Part shown: positions 8,882-15,893 of the stretch, piece by piece
Layout of the letters: every line of letters begins with the position of its first letter
Numbering within the stretch: the stretch's first letter is position 1
Assembly: GCA_038229715.1 (NCBI GenBank)
Contig: JBBROD010000086.1
Coordinates: 1-17,444, forward strand
Direction: 5' to 3'
DNA from: JANMES01 sp038229715
GTDB lineage: Bacteria; Planctomycetota; Phycisphaerae; Tepidisphaerales; Tepidisphaeraceae
Length of the DNA stretch: 17,444 nt
Notes under the pieces: model-generated
Databases searched by the model: none
What the model was told of the DNA's origin: nothing
What the model saw: the letters and a program-made list of their open reading frames with translations, nothing else
Position numbers and translations under genes: made by a program

Positions 8882-9301
8882 TCAATGCACCCACGTCGCG
8901 TCGCCGCTTTTCCAGACTTCCTTCTTCCAGATCGCCACGTCGCGCTTGAGCTCATCGATCAAAAACCGGCAGGCCTCAAACGCCTCCGCCCGGTGCCCGC
9001 AACTGACGGCGATCACCACGCTCGGCTCCCCCACCGCGACCCGCCCGGTGCGGTGAAGGATTGCCAGCTTCAAGATCGGCCAACGCTCCCGAGCCCGGCC
9101 GGCCAGTTCGTTCAACTGTCGGAGCGCCATGTCGGCGTACGCTTCGTAATCGAGCGCGACCAGCTCTCGCCCGTCGGAGGACGTTTCGGCACGAGTGTTG
9201 CCGGAGAATACACAAATCCCCCCGGCCTGCAGATCAACGACGAATTGTTCTGCGTCGTAGACGCTCAGGGGCGTTGAGAGGATTTCGATTCGGTCGCTCA
9301 A
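8882..9301 (-). CDS. moaE: Molybdopterin synthase catalytic subunit
   Basis: MoaE inserts two sulfurs from thiocarboxylated MoaD into precursor Z to make molybdopterin. The 139-aa product shows GGICVFSGNTR (27-37), LDYEAYADMA, HRTGRVAVGE, and the active-site stretch ELKRDVAIWKKE, with Lys119 and Lys126 at the same numbers as the E. coli catalytic lysines. The start is TTG at 9301, one base after the moaD stop, with GGGGGA four bases upstream inside the end of moaD. This points to translational coupling and the 1:1 subunit stoichiometry of the heterotetramer. Confidence 0.95.
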   Translation of the reverse strand: MSDRIEILSTPLSVYDAEQFVVDLQAGGICVFSGNTRAETSSDGRELVALDYEAYADMALRQLNELAGRARERWPILKLAILHRTGRVAVGEPSVVIAVSCGHRAEAFEACRFLIDELKRDVAIWKKEVWKSGDATWVH

Positions 9302-9302
9302 C

Positions 9303-9548
9303 TCATCCCCCGCTCACCGGCGGGATGACCGCCAGTTCGTCGCCGTCTTTCAGAAGCTCGGAGATCGACGTGTACTCCAGATTAAGCGCAAACGCGCACC
9401 GCGGCAGGAAGGTTTCGATGGCCGGGTACTTTTTCGCCAGCAGATCGGCGGCGAATGCGATCGTGGCGCCAGCCGGGAGATCGAGCGTGAGGTCGGCGAC
9501 GCCGGCGCGGTCGCGGACGATGGCGAATAGTTTGATCGACACTTTCAT
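9303..9548 (-). CDS. moaD: Molybdopterin synthase sulfur carrier subunit
   Basis: The 81-aa ubiquitin-like protein carries sulfur as a C-terminal thiocarboxylate to MoaE. Visible features are the start VSIKLFAIVRDRAGVADLTL, the AFALNLEYTS strand, GDELAVIPPVSGG and the required C-terminal Gly-Gly. Length is normal. It precedes moaE by a single base. The other moa/moe genes are not in the window. The ATG at 9546-9548 lies next to a repeat array and its ribosome site is weak. Confidence 0.95.
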   Translation of the reverse strand: MKVSIKLFAIVRDRAGVADLTLDLPAGATIAFAADLLAKKYPAIETFLPRCAFALNLEYTSISELLKDGDELAVIPPVSGG

Positions 9549-9574
9549 GGCTTACACCGAACGAAAGGGATTCA

Positions 9575-9809
9575 ATCTGAAATCGGAAATCCGAATGACG
9601 AAACCTGAAATCCGAAACCAGAATGACGAAACCCGAAATCCGAATGAATGACGAATGACGAAACCAGAATGACGAATTCGAGGGAACAATCTTTTTCGTC
9701 ATTCGTCATTCGGATTTCGTCATTCATTCGGATTTCTGGTTTCGGATTTCGTCATTCATTCGCATTTCGGGTTTCGGATTTCGTCATTCCCTCGCATTTC
9801 GTCATTTCC
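9575..9809. repeat. Inverted array of short degenerate ATTCGTCATTCGGATTTC-type repeats
   Basis: From about 9575 to 9681 the plus strand carries many copies of GAAATCCGAATGACGAA-like units with variants such as GAAACCAGAATGACGAA. From about 9694 to 9809 the same units occur in reverse complement. The two halves would form a long imperfect hairpin. Units are tandem with no spacers, so this is not CRISPR. It separates moaD from lpxI and forms the last codons of lpxI. Confidence 0.85.
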
Positions 9810-10651
9810 AAAACCATCGCCGCGTCTACGCCCACGATCGCCATCCTGTACCGGTCGGCCAGTTCGATCACCTTCTGCTTTTCCAGCATAATCGTCTTCC
9901 CCGCATCCAGCACCACGCACACGCACTTGGCGGCGTGCAGTTTTTCGATCGTTGTCGTGCCGATGCTTGGCACGTCCACGCGCATGTCCTGGAAGGTGTT
10001 GCTGACTTTGATCAGCGTCCACCCGCCCTTGGGGCAGAGCTTGCCGGCCCGCTCGATCATCAGGTTCGTGCCTTCGAGCGCTTCCACCGCGATCACGTCG
10101 CGGTCGATGATCGCGATGCACTGGCCGATATCCATCTGGCTGATCTTGCGGCAGGCGTCGTAGCCGGAGGCGATGTCGCGCCATTGCTGCGCGGTCGGCT
10201 GGCGCTTGCTCAGCACACCGGGCGTGGTCAGATGTTCGGGAGAGTATTGCGTGGAGTCGATCAATTGGATTCCCGCGCCGGCCAACTCGTCGATCACCGC
10301 CTGCAGGAACGCCTGCGGGCGTTTGTCGTGCCGCCAGACGTTCCAGAACAGGCGGACGGTTCGCGAGTCGGGAATATACCGCAAGTACCGCCATCGGTCG
10401 TACATCTGCGATTTAGCGACCCGCCCGACCATGATCGCCTCGCGGCACCCGCCGGCGCGGAGGGTGTCGATCCACGTATTCAGCCGGAGTACGCCGACGG
10501 GTTTGAAAACGTCGACATGGTCGCGGAGATCGTCCCAGGCGTGGCCGGACAGCGCAGCACAAATCACTTTCCGCCCGGCTGCGCGGGCGCCGTCAGCGAC
10601 GAGCAAGGGGAAGACTCCTTCACCTGCGATGAGTCCGAGGGGATCGGCCAT
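9752..10651 (-). CDS. lpxI: UDP-2,3-diacylglucosamine diphosphatase LpxI (DUF1009)
   Basis: LpxI hydrolyses UDP-2,3-diacylglucosamine to lipid X and UMP in lipid A synthesis; it is the alternative to LpxH. The protein begins PLGLIAGEGVFPLLVADGAR, the N-terminal fold of the family, and carries GGCREAIMVGRVAK, DIGQCIAIIDRDVIAVEALE-GTN, GWTLIKVSNTFQDMRVDVPS, and a C-terminal LADRYRMAIVGVDA. I start at the ATG of MADPLG (10651); the frame is open to 10687 but those residues lack family character. There is no clear ribosome site. The last 18 or so residues (from EMTKCEG) come from the neighbouring repeat array and are probably not conserved. Its presence implies a Gram-negative type outer membrane. 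Confidence 0.92.
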   Translation of the reverse strand: MADPLGLIAGEGVFPLLVADGARAAGRKVICAALSGHAWDDLRDHVDVFKPVGVLRLNTWIDTLRAGGCREAIMVGRVAKSQMYDRWRYLRYIPDSRTVRLFWNVWRHDKRPQAFLQAVIDELAGAGIQLIDSTQYSPEHLTTPGVLSKRQPTAQQWRDIASGYDACRKISQMDIGQCIAIIDRDVIAVEALEGTNLMIERAGKLCPKGGWTLIKVSNTFQDMRVDVPSIGTTTIEKLHAAKCVCVVLDAGKTIMLEKQKVIELADRYRMAIVGVDAAMVLEMTKCEGMTKSETRNANE

Positions 10652-10738
10652 ACAAATACTGTAGAAAATGCAGGCCACTTCTGCCACGCATGGCGGGCAG
10701 TCTTGTAGGTTTTTCAGAGTGGTGGAATCGGGATCGGT

Positions 10739-10759
10739 GGTGGTGGGTCAGTTTGAAAA
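10739..10759 (+). repeat. Possible solo end of the 184-bp MITE
   Basis: GGTGGTGGGTCAGTTTGAAA resembles the left terminal repeat of the element at 13139 (GGTAGTGGATCAGTTTTAAA), with about three differences. No matching interior or right end follows, so it is either a degraded remnant or chance. The surrounding gap 10652-10891 contains nothing else I can name. Confidence 0.35.
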
Positions 10760-10891
10760 GTTGGCGATTACATCAGGCCGGGGCAAAACATGGATTTCAT
10801 CACGCGATCGTCTCGCTTCTCTGAAAATCTTAGTTTTGGCAAAATTGCGTGATTACAGAAACTTCGCCCGGATCTCCGGCGTAGGCATTCT

Positions 10892-11290
10892 TCACGCCTC
10901 AACCTGCCCGAACATCTTGTAGCGGTACTTGGCGAACGTTTTGTATCCCCAGTTCCGCACGAACGGCGGGACGATCATAAACCAGTTAAGCACCCGCCAA
11001 GGCATGGGCATGTATTTCGCCAGCCGGAGGGCGGCGGTGGATTGGGTCAGGACTTTGCCGTTATCGAACACGATCATCGTATTCAGCATCAGGTCGCCGA
11101 GGCCGTGGTCGTGCATGATTTTTTGGCCGACCTCGGACTGTTGAGCCGCGAAGCGGAAGCGGTCGGCTGGGTCGTGGTCGATCAGGAAGTTGATCGCGTG
11201 GTTGCAGAAATTGCACACGCCGTCAAACAGCACCACGGTTTTATCCGCAGGCACGGCGACGGTTTGAGGTTGTTCGGCAGTGGCGATCAT
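10892..11290 (-). CDS. DCC-family thiol-disulfide oxidoreductase-like protein (DUF393)
   Basis: The 132-aa product has the family signature VVLFDGVCNFCNHAINFLID, giving the D-x-x-C-x-x-C pattern with Asp23, Cys26 and Cys29, then RFRFAAQQSEVGQ, a variable middle, STAALRLAKYM and the C-terminal segment RNWGYKTFAKYRYKMFG. DCC proteins are thioredoxin-fold and predicted to be redox active; no substrate is established. No signal peptide is seen, so a cytoplasmic location is likely. It starts at ATG 11290. The lipoprotein gene upstream on the same strand is 86 bp away, so an operon is possible but unproven. Confidence 0.9.
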   Translation of the reverse strand: MIATAEQPQTVAVPADKTVVLFDGVCNFCNHAINFLIDHDPADRFRFAAQQSEVGQKIMHDHGLGDLMLNTMIVFDNGKVLTQSTAALRLAKYMPMPWRVLNWFMIVPPFVRNWGYKTFAKYRYKMFGQVEA

Positions 11291-11376
11291 CGCTAGTTTT
11301 ATCGACCCATTCGGGCCGACGCTTGGATTATAGCACCGCCGGCCAAGTCCGGTTCAAAAGCGGTGAAAGCTGGCGA

Positions 11377-11784
11377 TTACTTGGGGATTTCAAGGAATTC
11401 CGCCAGCGCGTCGTCCGGCAGTTTCGGGCCGCCGAAGCGGTTTTCGTCTTCAAACAGGCGGTGCTTGATCAATACATCGTTTGCGTCGAACTTGGCGATC
11501 ACGAACGATCGGCGGATGAGTTCCTCTTCCTTATCCTTCACCGTCCAATAATACATGATGACTTTCTTGTCATCGGTCACCCGGTCCGGGTCGCCCATGA
11601 TGCTGATGATCTGATTGCGGGTGGTTTTACCGTCGTCCAGCACCAGCAGCCGGGCTTTGTATTGGCGGTCGGCGTCCTGCAGGCTCAGCGGGCGGCCGTC
11701 GAGCTTGGGTGACGTGGTTGTGGTCTGGCAACCCGCGATCGCCAGCAGCGCGAGCAGGCAAACAGTAGCGGTTCTCGGGATCAT
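11377..11784 (-). CDS. Lipoprotein with BamE/SmpA-like domain
   Basis: The 135-aa product begins with a lipoprotein signal peptide: MIPRTATVCLLALLAIAGC, with lipobox IAGC and Cys19 as the lipidated residue. After a Thr/Ser-rich linker, residues from about 50 (DDGKTTRNQIISIMGDPDRV) to 80 (VIMYYWTVKD) fit the SmpA/OmlA/BamE repeat, in which a G-x-Tx-x-x-V helix precedes a GxP turn and an aromatic strand. BamE proteins assist outer-membrane protein assembly, but this fold also occurs in unrelated lipoproteins, so function is open. Membrane side cannot be read from the sequence; Gln at +2 would favour the outer membrane by the E. coli rule. Confidence 0.8.
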   Translation of the reverse strand: MIPRTATVCLLALLAIAGCQTTTTSPKLDGRPLSLQDADRQYKARLLVLDDGKTTRNQIISIMGDPDRVTDDKKVIMYYWTVKDKEEELIRRSFVIAKFDANDVLIKHRLFEDENRFGGPKLPDDALAEFLEIPK

Positions 11785-11966
11785 GGCGCTAGGGTGGCGT
11801 GGCGCGGTTGATCTGTCAAATCCGCGCGACGAACACCCGGGCCGGCGGCGGCGTACTACTGATGTCCGATAAAATGTGGCGTGACACGGATTTTTTAGTG
11901 GAACTTCGTATTACCGCTCGCTACTTTCCCTCGGGCAATCGATTTGTATTTGTCAGGACGTGCAGC

Positions 11967-12119
11967 ATGATGAAACAGGCTTTTATGGATACCGAAACCA
12001 TGGTCGGCATGACGGTGCTCGCATCCGCTGTTCTTACGGCGGTGGTTCTACTGGTCCGATCGATGTTCACCAAAGTGCCGGTCCGCCAGACGGTTCGTGT
12101 CGAATCGCGCCGGCGATAA
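11967..12119 (+). CDS. Small single-pass membrane peptide (50 aa)
   Basis: The open frame extends back to 11799, but the better start is ATG 11967, with AGGA about nine bases upstream. It reads MMKQAFMDTETMVGMTVLAS then a hydrophobic helix (about residues 12-34) and a basic tail ending RVESRRR. The positive tail predicts the C-terminus in the cytoplasm. I know no homologue. It lies alone, convergent with tyrA. Short length and lack of family evidence leave it uncertain. Confidence 0.45.
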   Translation: MMKQAFMDTETMVGMTVLASAVLTAVVLLVRSMFTKVPVRQTVRVESRRR

Positions 12120-12207
12120 TGTCGTACTTCTAACCTCCAACCGTTCCACAGATAGATTGCGCGCACGTCGGAAATGCTGGCGTGCGTTGTCGTTTGTACT
12201 CGCAACT

Positions 12208-13071
12208 CTACGCGGATTTCGCCCCGTTTTTGTCTGACAGGCTGGCGCGCCTCGCCGCGGCGGTGTCGAGCCAGGATTTGATCGCCTCGCCGTCGCTGGC
12301 GTCCAGCAGCTTGCTGAACGTCTGCAATTGGCTAATCAGGGATTGAATTGATTCCTGCATGTTGTCGCGATTATCGAGAAAGATGTCGCGCCAGAGCCCG
12401 CCGTCGCCGCCGGCGATGCGGGTGGCGTCGGCGAACCCTTTGCCGGCCAGGTTCAGCGACGAATCCTGCGGCAACGACACCATCGCCGCCGCTACCGCGT
12501 GCGGGAGATGGCTCACCTCGGCCACCGCGCGATCGTGGTCTTCGGGCGACAGATCGACCAGCCGCATGCCCAGCGAGTGCCAGAATCGGCGGACGGTTTC
12601 GACGGCGGCCTCGTCGGTGTTTGGCGTCGGCGTCAGGATGCAGACGGCGTTTTCAAACAGGTCGGCCGACGCGAACTCCACGCCCCGCTTCTCGCTGCCG
12701 GCCATCGGATGACTGCCGACAAAATGCACGCTCGCCGGCAGAATCGCCGCAGCCGATCGAACGACCGACCGCTTGGTGCTGCCGACATCGGTGACGATCG
12801 CGCCCGGCTTCAGCGCCGGCGCGATCAGGTGCAGCAGTTCGTCGAACCGCCCGACCGGCGTTGCAAGCACGACCAGATCCGTCCCCGCGACCGCCTCGGC
12901 CGGCGTGGTGCGCGCTTCGTCGATCGCGCCCAAATTCACCGCTTTGGCGAGCGTTTCCGCCCGATGCCCGTAACCCGTGACATGGCAGCCGGTTATCCGC
13001 CGTTTGGCCGCCAACCCCAGCGACCCGCCGAGAAGGCCGACCCCCAGGATGCTCAAGCGAAGCGTGCTCAT
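12208..13071 (-). CDS. tyrA: Prephenate/arogenate dehydrogenase
   Basis: TyrA oxidatively decarboxylates prephenate (to 4-hydroxyphenylpyruvate) or arogenate (to tyrosine). The 287-aa protein has the Rossmann motif LSILGVGLLGGSLGLA (Gly10, Gly12, Gly15), DVGSTK, the active-site block VGSHPMAGSEKRG with His121, and a second conserved block EVSHLPHAVA with His188. The C-terminal helical dimer domain ends IKSWLDTAAARRASL. There is no chorismate mutase or ACT domain, so it is the short monofunctional form. Substrate and cofactor preference cannot be settled by eye. No other aromatic amino acid gene is adjacent. Confidence 0.93.
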   Translation of the reverse strand: MSTLRLSILGVGLLGGSLGLAAKRRITGCHVTGYGHRAETLAKAVNLGAIDEARTTPAEAVAGTDLVVLATPVGRFDELLHLIAPALKPGAIVTDVGSTKRSVVRSAAAILPASVHFVGSHPMAGSEKRGVEFASADLFENAVCILTPTPNTDEAAVETVRRFWHSLGMRLVDLSPEDHDRAVAEVSHLPHAVAAAMVSLPQDSSLNLAGKGFADATRIAGGDGGLWRDIFLDNRDNMQESIQSLISQLQTFSKLLDASDGEAIKSWLDTAAARRASLSDKNGAKSA

Positions 13072-13138
13072 AGTCCGATAATATCTGAAACCTGCCCGTG
13101 CGTGTAGCGCTGTACCGCGCCCAGTGCTCAGCAGGCTA

Positions 13139-13322
13139 GGTAGTGGATCAGTTTTAAAAACTCAACCGTACCACGGGCCTCCGGCCCGTGCCGGTGGCGC
13201 GCGAACCTCAGAAAATGAACGTCCTTGGCTATTCCGAATCGCCGGCAAGGGCCAGAGGCCCGTGGTATGGGGCGAGTGTTACAAGCAATGCGTGGCATCA
13301 TATTTCAGACTGACCCACTACC
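13139..13322. mobile_element. 184-bp MITE-like element, copy 2
   Basis: This copy has clear terminal inverted repeats: GGTAGTGGATCAGTTT at the left and, read inward from the right, GGTAGTGGGTCAGTCT (two mismatches in 16). The interior has the CCGTACCACGGGCCTCCGG / GGGCCAGAGGCCCGTGGTAT stem and the same core as copy 1 at 5878-6061, with exactly the same length. It lies between tyrA and accA, immediately upstream of the candidate accA promoter. No coding capacity and no clear target duplication. Confidence 0.85.
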
Positions 13323-13337
13323 GAAGGTTACGGAAAC

Positions 13338-13366
13338 TTGAACTTCAAAACCCTCGCGTCTACCCT
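13338..13366 (+). promoter_or_regulatory. Candidate accA promoter
   Basis: TTGAAC (13338-13343) and TACCCT (13361-13366) are separated by 17 bases. The -35 matches consensus at four positions and the -10 at three. It would give a leader of about 120 bases containing a small hairpin, GGACGC-7 nt-GCGTCC, just after the start point. It lies 16 bp beyond the MITE copy. Confidence 0.3.
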
Positions 13367-13495
13367 ATCGGACCCTTCCGGACGCTTAAAATGCGTCCAG
13401 AAGGACAGGAGCGGGACCCGGGTTGTAACTCGCTGAGTTGTCGGCGGCGAGCCGATCGGAGTTTCCCAAAGGCGGTCGGCCAGCAGGCGGACCGA

Positions 13496-14536
13496 ATGAC
13501 GAACATGGCAGAAACCGAAGTCGTAAACACCCCCGCCACCAAAACGCAGGCCCGGCACGTTCTGGAATTTGAAAAGCCGATCGCCAAGCTTGAAGCCCAG
13601 ATCGCCGAGCTTGAAGCCCTGCAGGTGACCAAGCAGATCGATTACACCAAGGAACTGCGTCAGCTGCGGACGAATTACACGTCTATGCTGCGTAAGACCT
13701 ATGAGAATCTCAGCGCCTGGGAAACCGTGCAAGTTGCCCGCCATCCCCAGCGGCCGCTGTTCCGCGATTACGTCGACATGATTTGCCGCGAGTTCCGCGA
13801 AATCCACGGCGACCGCCATTACGGCGACGACCCGGCCATCAAGTGCGGCCTCGCCCGTCTCGGCGGACACAAAGTCATGCTCATCGGCACGCACAAGGGC
13901 AAGGACACGAAGGAAAAGGTCCAGTGCTATTTCGGCCTGGCGCATCCGGAAGGCTACCGCAAGGCGCTCCGCTGCATGAAGCTGGCGGAGAAGTTTGATC
14001 TGCCCGTCGTCACGTTGATCGACACGCCAGGAGCCTACCCTGGCATTGGCGCTGAAGAGCGCGGGCAGGCCGAGTCGATCGCGGTCAACCTCATGGAAAT
14101 GTCGCGCCTGAAAACGCCGATCGTCAGCATCGTCACCGGCGAAGGCGGCTCCGGCGGCGCGCTCGGCATCGCGATCGCCGACAAAGTCGCGATGATGGAA
14201 TTCGCCTGGTACTCCGTCATCAGCCCCGAAGCCTGCAGCAGCATCCTCTTCAAAGGCAACGAGGCCGCCCCGCAATTGGCCGAGAGCCTGAAACTCACCA
14301 GCAAGCACCTGATGCAGCTCGGCGTGATCGACCACATCATCCCCGAACCGCTCGGCGGCGCTCACCGCGACCCGAACTCCGTCGCCCACAGTTTGGATCA
14401 ATTCATCGGCAAGACGCTGCGCGAATTAAAACGCGTGAAGATCGACAAGCTCCTCGAACGCCGCTACGAAAAATTCCGCAACCAAGGCGTGGTAGTGGAA
14501 AAAACCGCCAAGGCCGCCGCCAAAGTGGCAAGTTAA
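13496..14536 (+). CDS. accA: Acetyl-CoA carboxylase carboxyltransferase subunit alpha
   Basis: AccA with AccD transfers CO2 from carboxybiotin to acetyl-CoA, giving malonyl-CoA for fatty acid synthesis. The 346-aa product has the usual N-terminal LEFEKPIAKLEAQIAELEAL coiled helix, then the crotonase-fold core: RPLFRDYVD, FREIHGDRHYGDDPAI, FGLAHPEGYRKALR, LIDTPGAYPGIGAEERGQAE, VTGEGGSGGALGI, and SPEACSSILFK. The frame is open to 13124 through the MITE, but AGGCGG five bases before the ATG at 13496 and family length support this start; ATG 13505 is an alternative. accD, accB and accC are not in the window. Confidence 0.95.
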   Translation: MTNMAETEVVNTPATKTQARHVLEFEKPIAKLEAQIAELEALQVTKQIDYTKELRQLRTNYTSMLRKTYENLSAWETVQVARHPQRPLFRDYVDMICREFREIHGDRHYGDDPAIKCGLARLGGHKVMLIGTHKGKDTKEKVQCYFGLAHPEGYRKALRCMKLAEKFDLPVVTLIDTPGAYPGIGAEERGQAESIAVNLMEMSRLKTPIVSIVTGEGGSGGALGIAIADKVAMMEFAWYSVISPEACSSILFKGNEAAPQLAESLKLTSKHLMQLGVIDHIIPEPLGGAHRDPNSVAHSLDQFIGKTLRELKRVKIDKLLERRYEKFRNQGVVVEKTAKAAAKVAS

Positions 14537-14537
14537 G

Positions 14538-14566
14538 TTGGTGTGCACTGATTTTACGTCTATAAT
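14538..14566 (+). promoter_or_regulatory. Leaderless promoter of the DUF433/DUF5615 pair
   Basis: TTGGTG (14538-14543), a 17-base spacer and a perfect TATAAT (14561-14566) lie directly before the ATG at 14573. The expected start of transcription is the A of that ATG, so the mRNA should have no leader. There is no Shine-Dalgarno sequence. The -35 overlaps the three bases just after the accA stop. Confidence 0.6.
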
Positions 14567-14572
14567 TTGGGA

Positions 14573-14800
14573 ATGAACGACTGGCACGTTCGAATATCGA
14601 GCAACCCCCAGATTTTACGGGGCAAGCCGTGCTTTAAGAACACGCGGATTCCCGCAGCACTGATTCTCGGCTATTTGGCCGAGGGCAAAGACGCTAACGA
14701 AATCATCGAGGAGTTTCCGGATCTCACGGTCGCGGATATTTCAGCTGCCCTAGCCTACGCGCGTGATCTTGCCAGCTACGAAACAGTGAGTAGTGAATAA
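14573..14800 (+). CDS. DUF433 protein, antitoxin-like
   Basis: The 75-aa protein reads MNDWHVRISSNPQILRGKPC, then FKNTRIPAALILGYLAEGKD and a C-terminal helix-turn-helix-like EIIEEFPDLTVADISAALAY. The I-x-G-K-P-x-(I/F)x-x-T-R-I-P pattern is the DUF433 signature. DUF433 proteins are usually the antitoxin-like, DNA-binding half of pairs with PIN-like proteins. The TTG six bases earlier could add two residues, but the promoter geometry favours the ATG. The stop TAA shares its last base with the ATG of the next gene. Confidence 0.88.
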   Translation: MNDWHVRISSNPQILRGKPCFKNTRIPAALILGYLAEGKDANEIIEEFPDLTVADISAALAYARDLASYETVSSE

Positions 14801-15165
14801 TGCTTGCATTCTTCGCAGACCATTGCGTCGCAAGCTCAATAATCCGTTTATTGCAATCCGCTGGCTTTCAGGTGACACATCTGAAAGACGTCATGGCAAC
14901 CGATTCGCCTGATCCGGCCGTCATCCAAAAAGCATCGGAACTCGGTCTTATCCTCGTTACGCTTAATGGAGACTTTTCTGATATCGTGACGTATCCGCCG
15001 TCGATGTATCGCGGAATTATTTCAATTCAACTTCACGATCGACCAGAGGTCATCCCAGCCCTGATGAAGCGGCTCACCGACTATTTGACTGCCAATCCCA
15101 ATCGCGATCATTACGTCGGCAAATTATTTATCGTCGAGCAGCATCGCATCCGCCTCCGAACATAG
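14800..15165 (+). CDS. DUF5615 PIN-like protein, toxin-like
   Basis: The 121-aa protein overlaps the DUF433 gene by one base (TAATG), implying coupled translation. It starts LAFFADHCVASSIIRLLQSA with the conserved early Asp7, then GFQVTHLKDVMATDSPDPAV, and a central LILVTLNGDFSDIV with Asp58 and Asp61. This is the DUF5615 form of the PIN-like nuclease fold. The usual T-x-D-x-DF acidic motif reads TLNGDF here, so one common Asp is Asn; activity cannot be assumed. The pair sits between accA and recR and looks like an inserted small module. Confidence 0.85.
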   Translation: MLAFFADHCVASSIIRLLQSAGFQVTHLKDVMATDSPDPAVIQKASELGLILVTLNGDFSDIVTYPPSMYRGIISIQLHDRPEVIPALMKRLTDYLTANPNRDHYVGKLFIVEQHRIRLRT

Positions 15166-15176
15166 AATTCATCCAT

Positions 15177-15782
15177 ATGGCCAACTACACGCAACCGATC
15201 CAGAACCTGATGAATGAACTCTCCCGCCTGCCCGGCATTGGCATGCGGTCGGCGGAGCGGATTGCGTTTCACCTCCTCAAGCAGCGGCCGGAAGAGGCGA
15301 TGAAGCTGGCGAACGCCATCAGCGACGTGAAGACCAAAATCCGCCACTGCTCGATCTGCTACAACCTCACCGAGCAAGACCCCTGCGAAATCTGCGGCGA
15401 TGAAACCCGCGATCAGGGCCTCGTCTGCATCGTCGAACAGCCTAAAGACCTGATCGCGCTGGAGTCGGCCGGGATGTACAAAGGCGTCTACCACGTCCTG
15501 CTCGGGCGCATCAGCCCGCTGGAAGGCATCGAGCCCGGCGACCTGACCATCGCTCCCCTGCTGCAACGGCTGGCCGGCGGGACCGTTCGCGAGCTCATCA
15601 TGGGCACCAACCCCACCATGGAAGGCGACGGCACGGCGTTGTACATTCAGGACAAGGTCGGCCAGCAGTTCCCGACCGTCCAAGTCACCCGCCTCGCCCG
15701 CGGCCTGCCGGCGGGAAGCAACATCGAATACGCCAACCGCAACATCCTCGCCGACGCGATCAGCGGGCGGCAGAAGATGTGA
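15177..15782 (+). CDS. recR: Recombination mediator RecR
   Basis: RecR works with RecO (and RecF) to load RecA on gapped, SSB-coated DNA. The 201-aa protein shows a helix-hairpin-helix LPGIGMRSAERIA (18-30), a zinc finger with Cys58, Cys61, Cys70 and Cys73, a Toprim domain beginning near GLVCIVEQPKDLIALE, the LLGRISPLEGIEP loop, and the C-terminal RLARGLPAGSNIEYANRNIL-ADAISGR. It begins 11 bases after the DUF5615 stop, so it may share that transcript. dnaX and the ybaB-type gene often found next to recR are not seen upstream. Confidence 0.97.
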   Translation: MANYTQPIQNLMNELSRLPGIGMRSAERIAFHLLKQRPEEAMKLANAISDVKTKIRHCSICYNLTEQDPCEICGDETRDQGLVCIVEQPKDLIALESAGMYKGVYHVLLGRISPLEGIEPGDLTIAPLLQRLAGGTVRELIMGTNPTMEGDGTALYIQDKVGQQFPTVQVTRLARGLPAGSNIEYANRNILADAISGRQKM

Positions 15783-15893
15783 ACCGGAGAAAAAACGGAC
15801 ACGCTCTCGGACTCGATGGCGGATTAACGCCCTTTTCCACCCCGGGCGTCGGCGGACGAAAGGAAATGCGTCGCTTTAGACGATAGCCCTTTT

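Noticed and set aside
9575..9809. Possible CRISPR array
   Set aside because: Units are short, degenerate, adjacent and inverted halfway; there are no unique spacers of constant length and no cas genes.
13124..13495. N-terminal extension of AccA
   Set aside because: The open frame runs through the MITE and its leader, and a good ribosome site precedes the ATG at 13496, which gives the normal AccA length.
13328..14401. 357-codon minus-strand frame over accA
   Set aside because: Complementary to the conserved accA core, with no recognisable domain of its own.
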